64,000 nucleotides of DNA from an uncultured Lachnospiraceae bacterium (GCA_945919075.1 CAMEIX010000004.1:62001-126000), one strand, 5' to 3'. Positions 33,445-43,934 are shown, numbered from the stretch's first letter. Notes: generated by a model from the letters alone, not told the origin. Numbers and translations are program-made.

Positions 33445-34644
33445 TTATTTGTTACGCTGTAAGAAATCCGGAATCTTTAAGGAATTGTTCTTTACATTGG
33501 AGCGTAAGTCCGCAGGTTTGTTAATGCCTGCTACCGGCTTAACTACGGGAATGGGTGCGGTTCCCATATCGGGATTCACCTTTTGTTTCGCTGCCGCATC
33601 TCCCATTGCCTGCTGGTAAGAAGTCGGCTGCATGAAACGGCCGCTGCCGTAAGGAGCGCCAAATGCAGGCTTTGCACCACCTAACTTGTTTGCCGGAGTA
33701 CCGATACCGGTAGCGATAACCGTAATGGTACAGGTATCGGGCTGAGATTCATCATACATTGCACCGAAGATTACATTTACATCATCACCGGTCAACTGTC
33801 TTACATAATCACTTGCATCACTTGCATCTGTCAGAGTGATGTCACCGGATACATTGATAATGACATCCGTAGCGCCATTGATTGTGGTTTCAAGCAGAGG
33901 ACTTTCCACTGCCATCTTAACAGCTTCAAGTGCTTTATCATCACCCTTACCTACACCAATACCGATGTGGGCAACACCCTTATCCTTCATAACGGTCTGT
34001 ACATCCGCGAAGTCGAGGTTGATTACCGCAGGAACATTAATCAGGTCCGTAATACCCTGAACAGCCTGCTGTAACACTTCATCTGCTTTCTTAAGTGCTT
34101 CCGGCATCGTGGTACGCTTGTCCACAATTTCAAGTAATTTATCATTAGGGATTACAATCAGAGTATCTACATGCTCTTTGATCTTATCAATACCTAAAAG
34201 GGCATTGTTCATACGGGTCTTTGCTTCGAAACGGAAGGGTTTGGTAACCACACCGACGGTAAGAATCCCCATATCCTTTGCAATCTTTGCGACAATCGGA
34301 GCTGCACCGGTTCCGGTACCGCCACCCATACCACAGGTAACAAATACCATATCTGCGCCTTCAATTGCTGCTGCAATTTCTTCTGTGCTTTCTTCTGCTG
34401 CTTTCTCTCCAACCTCAGGCTTAGCACCTGCGCCAAGACCTTTGGTAAGTTTCTCGCCAATCTGTAAAAGCTTCGGTGCTTTACAAAGCTGTAATGCCTG
34501 TTTATCAGTATTCACCCCGATAAACTTCACACCGTCAATCTGTTCCTCAACCATTCTATTTACAGCATTATTTCCTGCGCCGCCGACACCTACTACGATA
34601 ATCTTAGCAGCTGCTTCTGCTTCGTTTGTCTTAATCTCTAACAA
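33445..34644 (-). CDS. ftsZ: Cell division GTPase FtsZ
   Basis: 399 residues. Tubulin signature GGGTGTG at 107-113, the N-terminal [13 protein letters not shown], the T7 loop in INLDFADV, a disordered linker from about 320, and the C-terminal partner-binding peptide [10 protein letters not shown]. It forms the Z-ring. AAGGAGG precedes the start. It has its own promoter and a strong terminator, so it is partly independent of the upstream division genes. Confidence 0.98.
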   Translation of the reverse strand: MLEIKTNEAEAAAKIIVVGVGGAGNNAVNRMVEEQIDGVKFIGVNTDKQALQLCKAPKLLQIGEKLTKGLGAGAKPEVGEKAAEESTEEIAAAIEGADMVFVTCGMGGGTGTGAAPIVAKIAKDMGILTVGVVTKPFRFEAKTRMNNALLGIDKIKEHVDTLIVIPNDKLLEIVDKRTTMPEALKKADEVLQQAVQGITDLINVPAVINLDFADVQTVMKDKGVAHIGIGVGKGDDKALEAVKMAVESPLLETTINGATDVIINVSGDITLTDASDASDYVRQLTGDDVNVIFGAMYDESQPDTCTITVIATGIGTPANKLGGAKPAFGAPYGSGRFMQPTSYQQAMGDAAAKQKVNPDMGTAPIPVVKPVAGINKPADLRSNVKNNSLKIPDFLQRNK

Positions 34645-34686
34645 AGGTTTATCCTCCTTAGCCCCTAATTAAACTATATTAACACT

Positions 34687-34715
34687 ATCATATAATCATT
34701 TATCCAAATCTGCAA
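34687..34715 (-). promoter_or_regulatory. ftsZ promoter
   Basis: Minus strand TTGCAG (34715-34710), 17 bases, TATGAT (34692-34687), about 40 bases before the ftsZ start. Confidence 0.7.
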
Positions 34716-34754
34716 CAATTTTTTTTGAAAATGTCAGATTTTTCGCATAAAAAT

Positions 34755-35519
34755 TCACTCATCCGGTGTGAATATTGCGGTAAAATTTTTGCTCCCGTCA
34801 TCATTTTGTAAATCGATGCTGCCTTTTTTTCCGGAAAGCTCTTCTTTTTTCAAAATTCCCGCCATATCTTCAAACTTTTCGTTCAGGTAGGTCTCTTCTC
34901 CGATCAGAAACCGCAGATTTTCTACCTTGACCGTGATATTACGGTTTTCGTCAAATTCAATCTTCTGCGCATTAATTCCATATTTTTCAAGTGTCTTTGT
35001 AATTTCCAGAATCAATTCAAAAATGGAAGGGTCCTCCACCGGAAGGGGTTCCCCCATCATCACTTCTTCTGCTAAAATACCGGATATTTCCGGAATTCCG
35101 GCAGTGTAGGTATTGGTAATCTCCATCACCACGCCGGCATCATCAAAATAGACATTTTCTCCTAAAAAGACAATATATCCCGCCAGTTTTTTCTCATGCA
35201 CCTCGATGCGGATGGAATCCGGTGCAGTTACCTTAACCGTCATGGATGCAATAAAGGGTACATCTTTAATAGGCTTGTCCTTGTATACCCAGGAAAGGTA
35301 AAGGGAATTTCTGCTTTTGGCATCCACCATTACCATTTCCTTGATCTCTTCTGCCGTATAATGTACATTTCCGGTTACGACAACATTCTCATCCTTAATC
35401 GTATGCAAATCCACATAATACCAGCCGGCGCCGGCAATCATGGCAATCAGAATAAGGAAGAATAATCGTCTTAACCAAGGATGTTCAATTCTTACATCTG
35501 CTTTAATTCTTTTAGACAC
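34755..35519 (-). CDS. divIB: Division protein FtsQ/DivIB
   Basis: 254 residues: short cytoplasmic part, one membrane helix (about 16-36), a POTRA domain (ENVVVTGNVHYTAEEIKEMV), then a beta domain (SIRIEVHEKKLAGYIVFLGE). It links FtsL and the septal PBP at midcell. It overlaps the end of murA by 8 bases. Confidence 0.92.
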   Translation of the reverse strand: MSKRIKADVRIEHPWLRRLFFLILIAMIAGAGWYYVDLHTIKDENVVVTGNVHYTAEEIKEMVMVDAKSRNSLYLSWVYKDKPIKDVPFIASMTVKVTAPDSIRIEVHEKKLAGYIVFLGENVYFDDAGVVMEITNTYTAGIPEISGILAEEVMMGEPLPVEDPSIFELILEITKTLEKYGINAQKIEFDENRNITVKVENLRFLIGEETYLNEKFEDMAGILKKEELSGKKGSIDLQNDDGSKNFTAIFTPDE

Positions 35520-36777
35520 CGTATATTCGTACTCCTAACTCCCGCAGATCCCTGCAGATATTTTCGTATCCCCGTTCAATATATTTACAGCCTTCCACTA
35601 TGGTAATATCCTTTGCGGCAATTCCTGCCACAATCAGTGCTGCCCCGCCGCGAAGTTCCTTGGCTTCCACCAGATTCCCCTGCAGCGTATCCACACCTTT
35701 TACCCGGACTTTGTTTGTATCTATTATTTCTATTTCCGCTCCCATCTTTTCCAGATAAGGCAGAATATGAAACCGGTTTTCAAAGATAGTCTCTTCCATC
35801 AGGCACTCGCCCTTAGCCACTGCGGCTACCGCCAGAAACAGGGATTGCATATCTGTTGGAAATCCGGGATACGGTTCTGTCCGGATATAGGGAACCGCAC
35901 ATGGTCTTTCGCTCATCTGCACATACAGACCATCCTTTTCTGTCTGCCATCTGGCTCCCATCTGTTCCGCACAGTAAAGCTGCCTTGCCATCTGCTCTGT
36001 GGGGGCCTCTCTTAAAAAGACCTCGCCCCCCGCAGCAAGACAGGCACACATATAAGTTCCTGCCACAATGCGGTCTCCCGGAACGGCATATTCCGTACCA
36101 TGCAGTGGTAAGCCGCCCTCTATCTCAATCCGTTCCGTTCCGTCACCGTAAATCTTTGCTCCGGCCAGTCTTAAGAATTCACATAAGGAAACGATTTCCG
36201 GCTCCCTTGCCGCTCCTTCAATCACAGTTTTCCCGCGAGCGCTGACCCCTGTCAACACAATATTTTCCGTTGCACCGACGCTTGGGAAGGGAAGTTTTAC
36301 ATTTGTCCCGGTAAGTCCTTTGGTAAATGCATGGATTCCACCTGCATCTTCTTCAAAGGTCACCCCGAATTTCTCTAATGCCATAAGATGGATATCAATC
36401 GGTCTTTCTCCGATCACACACCCACCGGGATACTCCAGATAGGCTTCCCCAAATCTGCCTAACAATGCCCCCAAAAGTGTGATGGAAGATCTCATGCTGC
36501 ATACTGCCTCACCCTTCAATCTTCCGGAAACCCGAAGCAGATCCACATCCGTGGCATCCACCTTCAGGTCCGTCCCATGAAAATGAATCCGGCATCCTAT
36601 GTTCTTAAGCAATGTCTGCATACAAAATACATCTGTTAACTTTGGACAGTTCCGAATGGTATTTTTGCCTTTTGTCAGAATGGTTGCTGCAAGCACCGGC
36701 AACACCGCATTCTTGGAGCCTTGAATTCTGACCTGGCCCTGCAGTCTGATCCCGCCGTGGATATAGATGGATTCCAA
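35512..36777 (-). CDS. murA: UDP-GlcNAc 1-carboxyvinyltransferase
   Basis: 421 residues. First committed step of peptidoglycan precursor synthesis. The catalytic loop is YPGGCVIGERP with Cys120, so the fosfomycin target cysteine is present. N-terminal QGSKNAVLPVLAA is standard. Firmicutes often carry two paralogs; which of these this is cannot be told here. It lies between ftsW and divIB, where murG or murB is often found in other genomes. Confidence 0.95.
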   Translation of the reverse strand: MESIYIHGGIRLQGQVRIQGSKNAVLPVLAATILTKGKNTIRNCPKLTDVFCMQTLLKNIGCRIHFHGTDLKVDATDVDLLRVSGRLKGEAVCSMRSSITLLGALLGRFGEAYLEYPGGCVIGERPIDIHLMALEKFGVTFEEDAGGIHAFTKGLTGTNVKLPFPSVGATENIVLTGVSARGKTVIEGAAREPEIVSLCEFLRLAGAKIYGDGTERIEIEGGLPLHGTEYAVPGDRIVAGTYMCACLAAGGEVFLREAPTEQMARQLYCAEQMGARWQTEKDGLYVQMSERPCAVPYIRTEPYPGFPTDMQSLFLAVAAVAKGECLMEETIFENRFHILPYLEKMGAEIEIIDTNKVRVKGVDTLQGNLVEAKELRGGAALIVAGIAAKDITIVEGCKYIERGYENICRDLRELGVRIYGV

Positions 36778-36837
36778 AGAATTTCCCCTTGATAAAACCT
36801 GTTACCTTTATTGTATTCATCAAGGCAATTTTGGTGT

Positions 36838-37986
36838 CTATGCCTCTTTTAACGGAATCTTTCTTGCCACATTCAGTACCAGACCGATTTCCGCAAGCTG
36901 GAAAAGCACCGCCGTACCACCATAACTGATAAATGGCAGGGATATACCGGTATTGGGGATAGTTGCGGTTACTACCGCAATGTTTAAGATAACCTGTAAT
37001 GCCATATGCGCCATAACACCCACAACCAGAAGAGCTCCGAAAAGGTCGGGCGCATTATTGGCAATGACCATCAGACGCCAGATTAACATGACAAAAAGTG
37101 CAATGATGGCTATAGCGCCAAACAGTCCCAGTTCTTCACAAATAATGGAAAAAATCATATCATTCTGTGCTTCCGGAATGAATCCAAGCTTCTGCATACT
37201 CTGCCCAAGTCCCTTGCCCCAGACACCGCCGGAACCGATTGCATAAAGCGCCTGCAGGGTCTGATAACCGGTATCACTCACATAATCTTCCGGATGAAGC
37301 CATGCAAGCACGCGCTTAAACCGGTAGTGCATCCCCTCATTGGAAGCCATGCCCGCTATGGCAACTACAATTGCCGCCACACCGGCCAGACCACCCACTG
37401 TTATGACTACAAATTTCTTATAATCCGGACTTGCCACAAAAACCATGATAAATACGATACCCATGATAATGATAGCCGAGCTTAGATTGGAAGTAATCTT
37501 CCATACCATCAAAACAATGGGAAGCGGCATTGCCATTAACAAGAGAAATCCTTTGAAATCCCTGACTTTCTTACCCATTTTACAAATCATGACCGCACAG
37601 AATAAAATCATACAGATCTTTGCAATTTCCGCAGGCTGGATAGAAAGGCCCCCGATTCTAAACCAGCGCTTTGCACCACCGGATTTATAACCGAAGGGAA
37701 TAATCAAAAGTAACAAAACAGCTGAAACGATATAACCAAGCCCGTAAAACTTTTCCCAGAAATGATAGGGAATATGCGCTATGATAAACATACCGACCAA
37801 TCCGAGCACGGTAGCCTTAATCTGTTTTACCAGATAAAAGGTGGAACTGCCATACTTCTGTGCCGCTTCATAGGAACTGGTGGAATAAAGCATTACCAGG
37901 CCAAATACCAAAAGAAACAACACAATGAACAAAAGGCTGTAATCAAAAAAGTATTCAGATTGTCCTTTTTTCTTATTCTTTCCCAC
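36838..37986 (-). CDS. ftsW: FtsW/SpoVE-type peptidoglycan polymerase
   Basis: 382 residues, ten membrane helices, SEDS family. Signature pieces: GGAKRWFRIGGLSIQPAEIAK with the tryptophan-arginine motif, the LAWLHPEDY loop, and GKGLGQSMQKLGFIPEAQND with the catalytic-region glutamate. SEDS proteins polymerise lipid II with a class B PBP; two such PBPs are encoded just upstream. Whether it is the vegetative FtsW or the spore SpoVE cannot be decided. Confidence 0.93.
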   Translation of the reverse strand: MGKNKKKGQSEYFFDYSLLFIVLFLLVFGLVMLYSTSSYEAAQKYGSSTFYLVKQIKATVLGLVGMFIIAHIPYHFWEKFYGLGYIVSAVLLLLIIPFGYKSGGAKRWFRIGGLSIQPAEIAKICMILFCAVMICKMGKKVRDFKGFLLLMAMPLPIVLMVWKITSNLSSAIIIMGIVFIMVFVASPDYKKFVVITVGGLAGVAAIVVAIAGMASNEGMHYRFKRVLAWLHPEDYVSDTGYQTLQALYAIGSGGVWGKGLGQSMQKLGFIPEAQNDMIFSIICEELGLFGAIAIIALFVMLIWRLMVIANNAPDLFGALLVVGVMAHMALQVILNIAVVTATIPNTGISLPFISYGGTAVLFQLAEIGLVLNVARKIPLKEA

Positions 37987-37990
37987 TCTG

Positions 37991-39355
37991 TCACTCCTCT
38001 AGTTCACGAACATATTCCTTAAAGATTCTGCCCCGTTCCTCGTAGTTCGGAAACATTCCCCAGCTTGCGCATGCCGGGCTTAGCAGTACTGCATCCCCGC
38101 TTACAGCTTCCGCCACACAAATATCAAACGCTTCTTTGAAGGTATCTGCCTTTTTGATTGCGGTAAAGCCGTGCTTTAATGCACATTCTTCAATCAAATC
38201 TCTGGTCTGTCCAATCAGGACCAGACATTTTACTTTATCCCCGAAGGCTTCTATCCATTCATCATAGGTGCTGCCTTTATCATAGCCGCCACCAATCAGA
38301 ATGGTAGGACGGTCCATGGCCAGAATGCCCTGAATGGCAGCATCCGGATTGGTTCCCTTGGAATCGTTGTAATACATAACACCCTTCTTGGTTGCCACAT
38401 ACTCAATGCGGTGTTCCACCGCCTTAAATTCTTGAATCACTTTCAAAGTGATTTCTTCGGGAATATTCATTCCATCCGCTATGGCAAATGCTGCCATAAC
38501 GTTTTCTACGTTACAACGTCCCACCAGATTCATATCCGTATGAATATTCAATAATCTTTTGTGTACGCCGTCTTTTGCCCTTACAATGTATTCTCCGTCC
38601 TGATAGTAGCCTTCGTCCAGTTTTTTTCTGGAAGAAAAAAATACCGGTTTTGCACTGCAAACCGCTGCAAACTGGGAAAGGTAAGGATCATCCGCATTTA
38701 AAACACAGATTTCTTCTTTCGTCTGATTCCTCGAAATGGACTCTTTGACCGCCACATAATTTTCCATGGTATGATGCCGGTTCAAATGGTCCGGTGTAAT
38801 GTTTAATATTGCGGAGACAACCGGATGAAAAGTAACCGCTGTCTCAAGTTGGAAACTGGAGATTTCCGCAACCGTCACGGATTCCTCTGTGGTCTTGGCC
38901 GCCTCTAAGGTGTAGGGATTTCCGATGTTTCCTACCACAAATACCTTTTCAAAATAAGCCTTCATGATTTCCCCGGTAAGAGTCGTGGTAGTGGTCTTCC
39001 CGTTGGTGCCGGTAATGGCAATTACACGTCCCTTCTCCATCAGGTAGCCCAGTTCAATCTCCCCGATTATGGGAATCTTTCTTTCCCGGAACTTCTCTAC
39101 CATGGGGATATCCAACGGTACGCCGGGGCTTAATACCAGAACCTCTGTAGCCGCTTCCACCTCTTCGGGAAGAGAAACCAGATAACAGGGAATTTCCACA
39201 CCCGCAGGAAGTTTGGCCTTCAGTTCCTCCATCGTCATTTTTTCATTACTGTCAAACAAAACAGGACTGGCCTGCATCTGAGTCAAAAGGCTTACTGCCG
39301 CAATGCCGCTCTTTCCTGAGCCAATCACCAAAACGTTCTTTCCTGTTAAATCCAT
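37991..39355 (-). CDS. murD: UDP-N-acetylmuramoyl-L-alanine:D-glutamate ligase
   Basis: 454 residues. N-terminal nucleotide fold (VLVIGSGKSGIAAV), ATP site GTNGKTTTTTL, and DHLNRH plus NDSKGTNPDAA in the central and C-terminal domains. Adds D-glutamate to the stem peptide. The start at 39355 follows GGGAGG; the 10-codon extension has no site. 4 bases upstream of ftsW. Confidence 0.95.
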   Translation of the reverse strand: MDLTGKNVLVIGSGKSGIAAVSLLTQMQASPVLFDSNEKMTMEELKAKLPAGVEIPCYLVSLPEEVEAATEVLVLSPGVPLDIPMVEKFRERKIPIIGEIELGYLMEKGRVIAITGTNGKTTTTTLTGEIMKAYFEKVFVVGNIGNPYTLEAAKTTEESVTVAEISSFQLETAVTFHPVVSAILNITPDHLNRHHTMENYVAVKESISRNQTKEEICVLNADDPYLSQFAAVCSAKPVFFSSRKKLDEGYYQDGEYIVRAKDGVHKRLLNIHTDMNLVGRCNVENVMAAFAIADGMNIPEEITLKVIQEFKAVEHRIEYVATKKGVMYYNDSKGTNPDAAIQGILAMDRPTILIGGGYDKGSTYDEWIEAFGDKVKCLVLIGQTRDLIEECALKHGFTAIKKADTFKEAFDICVAEAVSGDAVLLSPACASWGMFPNYEERGRIFKEYVRELEE

Positions 39356-39390
39356 ATCTGCCTCCCTGCTCCTGCTCTCCATCACTTCTG

Positions 39391-41181
39391 TCAGGACACA
39401 CTATTTATATTATAATCCATAATCCCCAAATAAGGAAGAATATTTTCAAAAAGCTGACGTACAACGGGAGCCGCAATCTGTCCTCCGTAATACATTCCCT
39501 GCGGATGCTTGATAATGGCCATTGCGATGATTTCCGGATCATTTGCAGGGGCAAATCCGATAAAGCTTGCAATATACTTTCCGCTGTTTCTGGGCAGTGT
39601 CTGGCTGGTTGCCGTTTTGCCCCCGATTCTTACGCCCTCTATGTATGCCTTTGCGCCTCCGCCTTCGGATACTACCTTTTCCAGAATTTCCCTCATGACA
39701 GCCGAAGTTTCTTCACTGACAATTCCGGTCTGCACGGGATAATCAAATTCTTTTGTCACATTCCCCTGAGTATCCGTAACCTTTACGCCAAAATGCGGTG
39801 TTATCCTTTTTCCGTCGTTTATAATGGAGGCCGCCGTTACCAGCAGCTCAATGGGGGTGATCTGGAAAGACTGTCCAAAGGAAACCGTTGCCAGTTCCAC
39901 CGCTCCAATGTTGTCTTTCTTATGCATGATGGTAGCGGCTTCTCCCGGCAAATCAATACCGGTTTTTTTCAGAAGTCCAAACTGCTCAAAATAACTGTAA
40001 AAGACATCCCTGCCCATACGAAGTCCCACTGTAATAAATACCGGATTGCAGGAATTCATGGTAGCATGCACAAAATCTTCGCTGCCGTGTCCTGTGGTTT
40101 TGTGACACCGGATTTTCCGATCCTCTACCACAATAAATCCCGGACAGGAAAAGGTGGATGAGGGTGTGACCACGCCGGATTCAAGTCCGGCCGCCGCCGT
40201 AATAATCTTAAATGTGGAACCGGGCTCATAGGTATCGTTGATACAGGCATTTCGCCACATATTATTTAAAAGATCCTGTTTTTCCTTATCCGTCAGGTTC
40301 AGTTCTTCCGCCGACAGACCGGCATCGTTTCCGCTGATGGATGTCAGGGCATAATCGGTCAGTTCAAAGGGATTGTTGGGATCAAATTCCGGTACATTCA
40401 CCATAGCCAGAATTTCTCCCGTTTTAACTTTCATTACGATAATGGATACACTGTCTGCTTCCTTATTTTCCATTGCCTGATAGGCAAGCTGGGTGGCATA
40501 GCTTTGGATATTTAAATCCATGCTGATATGCAAATCTCCGCCCGGTATAGGGTCAATACGGCTTTCGCCGTGGTCTGCCACTTCAATCCCCTTGGCATCA
40601 GTCACTGTCAGGATGGTTCCTTCCTGCCCCTTTAAGTAATCCTCATACATCACTTCCAGACCAATAATTCCCTGGTTGTCTCCCCCGGTAAACCCAAGCA
40701 CCTTCGATCCTAATTCCCCATAAGGGTAGTATCGCTTGTAATCTTCGTCCACCTTCACACCCGCCAGATCGTAATTCCGAATGCGGTCGCCGATGGTTTT
40801 GTCCACATTACTCTTAATTCTCTCAATGGAGGAATACTTTTCCACCCGCTTTCGGATATAATCCTCCGACAATCCCAGCTCCGTGCAGAGAACTTCTATT
40901 ACTTTTTCCTTATCTTCTATCTGATTATGAATCACGGAAACTGTGCATACCGTCCTGTTGTCTGCCAACACCGTACCGTTGCAGTCTAAGATTTTTCCCC
41001 TGGCAGCCTTGATGCTCCGTTCCCTCTCATGAAGTTCGGTGGCCTTTTTTTCGTAATAATCCGCCTTTGCCACCATCAAATATACCAGTCTTCCAAATAA
41101 AAAGACCAGAATAGCGACACATACAAAAAAAGTTACGGTTATTTTTTTCCTATGAAAGGTCTTATTGTAATCTACTAACAT
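39391..41181 (-). CDS. Class B penicillin-binding protein with KTA instead of KTG
   Basis: 596 residues. N-terminal membrane helix (about 15-37), PBP dimerisation domain, transpeptidase domain with active serine STFK (YEPGSTFKIITAA), SCN triad (MNSCNPVF) and the third motif as GGKTATSQ, where most PBPs have KTG. No PASTA domain. Position next to murD fits a SpoVD-type or second division transpeptidase. The ribosome site GAGG is inside a long hairpin that ends at the start codon. Confidence 0.92.
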   Translation of the reverse strand: MLVDYNKTFHRKKITVTFFVCVAILVFLFGRLVYLMVAKADYYEKKATELHERERSIKAARGKILDCNGTVLADNRTVCTVSVIHNQIEDKEKVIEVLCTELGLSEDYIRKRVEKYSSIERIKSNVDKTIGDRIRNYDLAGVKVDEDYKRYYPYGELGSKVLGFTGGDNQGIIGLEVMYEDYLKGQEGTILTVTDAKGIEVADHGESRIDPIPGGDLHISMDLNIQSYATQLAYQAMENKEADSVSIIVMKVKTGEILAMVNVPEFDPNNPFELTDYALTSISGNDAGLSAEELNLTDKEKQDLLNNMWRNACINDTYEPGSTFKIITAAAGLESGVVTPSSTFSCPGFIVVEDRKIRCHKTTGHGSEDFVHATMNSCNPVFITVGLRMGRDVFYSYFEQFGLLKKTGIDLPGEAATIMHKKDNIGAVELATVSFGQSFQITPIELLVTAASIINDGKRITPHFGVKVTDTQGNVTKEFDYPVQTGIVSEETSAVMREILEKVVSEGGGAKAYIEGVRIGGKTATSQTLPRNSGKYIASFIGFAPANDPEIIAMAIIKHPQGMYYGGQIAAPVVRQLFENILPYLGIMDYNINSVS

Positions 41182-41184
41182 AAA

Positions 41185-41235
41185 AACCTCATAAATAAAG
41201 GGCTCTTTATACTGTATTCCCTTTATTATGAGGTT
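41185..41235 (-). promoter_or_regulatory. Hairpin between the two PBP genes that hides the second ribosome site
   Basis: 41185-41202 is complementary to 41219-41235 apart from one bulged base, giving 17 base pairs around a 16-base loop. On the minus strand its 3' arm contains GAGG, the binding site of the next gene, followed by TTTTT-ATG-type sequence. It could act as terminator, translational lock or both. Confidence 0.8.
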
Positions 41236-41255
41236 ATGAGTCTATGTTAAGACTG

Positions 41256-43433
41256 TCAGTTGCTGATAGCGTCATAGTCCCCTATTACATGACCTGTTTC
41301 CGGATCAAGGAATTCTCCGGTAATCGGGTCAACAAGATAACCGGTTTCTTCGTCAAACGGGAAACTCTTCCATGCAGGTTCCACGCTCATAATTCCATGA
41401 TCTGCAGGAGTGGAATTATCCTCGCCGGTCTGCACGGGAACCGAATACTTTCTGGTATCCTCATAATGCTTCTGCTCCAACTCTTCCAGTTCTTTTTTGC
41501 TAAGTTCTTCCGTCATGAAGATTCCCATATAGGGAAGCACTTCCGTCAGAATATTCCGGGTAATAATAGCCGCCTGTCTGGTACCACCGGTCTGATCCGG
41601 CATATTGGGGCGGTCAATTACCACATATATGGCAATCTGCGGGTCATTGGCAGGTGCAAATCCCATAAAGGAAACCACATATTCATGGTTACCACGGGGA
41701 AGGGTCTGTGCCGTACCGGTCTTACCGCCGATAGAATACCCTGCCGGTCTTGCTGCTTTACCGGTATTTCCGGTATAATCCGGATCACACACTGCGGTAC
41801 AATATTCCCGGATATAGGCAGATGTGGACTCGGAAACCACCTGCTTTAATACACGGGGTTCGATATTTTCCACTACTGCTCCGCTGGTAGTACGAATCTG
41901 CTTAACCATATGGGGTTCATAATAATAGCCCCCGTTAATCAAGGCACTATAGCCGGTAATCATCTGAATCATGGTGACATTGAAGCCCTGACCAAAGGAA
42001 CCGGTCGCCAGATCCGCCTGCACCATTTTATCCGCACCGTGCACCAATTCTGCTGTTCTGGATTCTCCGGCAAGGTCAATATTGGTTTTTAATCCAAAAT
42101 TGAAATTTCTCTGGTATTCGGCAAAGGTATCAACGCCTACTGCAAAGGAAATTTTCATAAGTGCAACGTTACAGGAACTTGCCACCGCATGCTTTACGGT
42201 AACCGATCCGTCACCCACACGGTTATGGCAATGAATATCGTGCCCGCCTACACTCAGATACCCATTACACTGGAATTCGTCCCCGTCATGGATACTGCCG
42301 ATTTCCAGTCCCATAGCAACCGTAAAAGGCTTAAAGGTAGAACCGGGCTCGTAACTGTCGGAAATGCAGAAATTTCGCCAGATACCATTCAGGGTATCAT
42401 AGTAAGTATCCGCTTCCTTCATTGCCGCAATTTCTTCCTCCGTATAATAAGTAGAAAGATCAAAAGGCGTATTTAAATTAAAGGTCTCGGGACCGCTTGC
42501 CATAGCCAGAATTTCACCGGTATTAACATCCATAATGATACATCCGATGTTATTGGCCGCGGGTCCTTCCTTATATCCGTTTTCATAAGTTCTACAGAAT
42601 TCAGCCAGTTTTTCTTCCACAATGCCCTGAATATTAGCATCAATGGTGCTGACAATAGTATTACCATCAACCGCGGGTTTCGTGGTTCTTTCCAAACTGG
42701 AATCGTCGTTTAAGTACCCGAATTCCCGTCCGTTGGTACCGCTTAAAACACTGTTGTAATACTCTTCCAGACCATACATACCGACACCGTCGGATGTGGT
42801 AAATCCAATCACATCACAGGCAAGGGAATTACAAGGGTAATTTCTCCGGTATTCTTCCTCAAACCAAACCCCTTTTATCATGGTGCCTCTGCCGGGGTTC
42901 CCGTCTGCATCCTTCTTGGTATCGCTCTGGATTTTCTTAAATTCACTGATTTCGGTATAGCTCATCCGCTTTAAGGGCACATAATAACTGCTGGAGGGAT
43001 TTTCGGTAATATACTTTCGAAGTTCCGGAATATTTAACTGCGGGAAGCATTCTCCCAAAGCCTCCAAAGTGGTATCCAGATATTTACCATCCTTGGTAAG
43101 CATAACCTTGGAATCAATTACCAGATTGTATACCTTTTCACTGACTGCAAGACTTGTCCCGTTGCAGTCCAGAATATCGCCCCGTCTGTAAGGGAGTGTG
43201 ATGCTGTCATATTTCTGCTGGGAGAGAATCTGTTTTTCATACTGGACACCCTTCTCCTTGTTAATCCACATAAGGCGCGCAACCAGCCCGGAAAACAACA
43301 ACACAATAAGACAGAAAAGCACCACCATCTTGTTTTTCATTCTGGTGGGGAATTTCTGTCTAAACTGCATTTTACGACGTTCTTTAATTCGTTTATTTCT
43401 TTCTCTTTGCTTCTGATTTGCCACAATGGTCAC
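41256..43433 (-). CDS. Class B penicillin-binding protein (FtsI-like)
   Basis: 725 residues. Basic N-terminus, membrane helix (about 35-57), dimerisation domain starting DSITLPYRRGDILDCNG, transpeptidase with STFK (YEPGSTFKPF), SCN (ASSCNVALMK) and GGKTGTAQ. The C-terminus is a 70-residue acidic tail without PASTA. Directly follows ftsL (18 bases), the usual place of the septal PBP. The start is a GTG at 43433 with a weak site; a second GTG three codons on is possible. Confidence 0.93.
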   Translation of the reverse strand: MTIVANQKQRERNKRIKERRKMQFRQKFPTRMKNKMVVLFCLIVLLFSGLVARLMWINKEKGVQYEKQILSQQKYDSITLPYRRGDILDCNGTSLAVSEKVYNLVIDSKVMLTKDGKYLDTTLEALGECFPQLNIPELRKYITENPSSSYYVPLKRMSYTEISEFKKIQSDTKKDADGNPGRGTMIKGVWFEEEYRRNYPCNSLACDVIGFTTSDGVGMYGLEEYYNSVLSGTNGREFGYLNDDSSLERTTKPAVDGNTIVSTIDANIQGIVEEKLAEFCRTYENGYKEGPAANNIGCIIMDVNTGEILAMASGPETFNLNTPFDLSTYYTEEEIAAMKEADTYYDTLNGIWRNFCISDSYEPGSTFKPFTVAMGLEIGSIHDGDEFQCNGYLSVGGHDIHCHNRVGDGSVTVKHAVASSCNVALMKISFAVGVDTFAEYQRNFNFGLKTNIDLAGESRTAELVHGADKMVQADLATGSFGQGFNVTMIQMITGYSALINGGYYYEPHMVKQIRTTSGAVVENIEPRVLKQVVSESTSAYIREYCTAVCDPDYTGNTGKAARPAGYSIGGKTGTAQTLPRGNHEYVVSFMGFAPANDPQIAIYVVIDRPNMPDQTGGTRQAAIITRNILTEVLPYMGIFMTEELSKKELEELEQKHYEDTRKYSVPVQTGEDNSTPADHGIMSVEPAWKSFPFDEETGYLVDPITGEFLDPETGHVIGDYDAISN

Positions 43434-43451
43434 CCATTCTTCATAATACTT

Positions 43452-43934
43452 CTATTTGGGAATGTCTGCAATCTGTCTTACATAATCGCTTCCTTCGTTT
43501 TCATAAAAGAGAATCTGGCCTTCCTCCGCATAAACCATGCCCAGTTCGCCGATTGCAACCTGTTTGATTTCCTCCAGGTTGATATTGCTGTTGATACGTG
43601 CAAGTTCATCTTCGTTGTACAGTCTCAAATAATTCAGTTCGCTTTCCAGACTAGCAATCTGTTCTAACTGTGCGGTAAGATCCGCCTGAACCTGAATGTA
43701 GCCAATCAGGACATAACCTGCCACTAACATGGCAAGTGCCAGAAACAGAACATATCCGAAATTCATGTGATGTGCACGTTCTCTGTTCTTCCTGGTGCCG
43801 TGGCTTAACTGACGTCTCGGTTCCTCTTCAATTGCTCTTCTTACATCCAGCTGTCTTGCAGCAGTACCATCTATGTAGTATGCATTTGATACTCTTCTCG
43901 TTTGAACTTGTCTTCCCTGACTTCTTGTTGCCAT
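43452..43934 (-). CDS. ftsL: Division protein FtsL
   Basis: 160 residues: arginine-rich cytoplasmic half, one membrane helix (about 60-82, YVLFLALAMLVAGYVLIGYI), then a coiled coil (LTAQLEQIASLESELNYLRL). The order rsmH-ftsL-PBP supports FtsL over other DivIC-like proteins. Confidence 0.88.
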   Translation of the reverse strand: MATRSQGRQVQTRRVSNAYYIDGTAARQLDVRRAIEEEPRRQLSHGTRKNRERAHHMNFGYVLFLALAMLVAGYVLIGYIQVQADLTAQLEQIASLESELNYLRLYNEDELARINSNINLEEIKQVAIGELGMVYAEEGQILFYENEGSDYVRQIADIPK

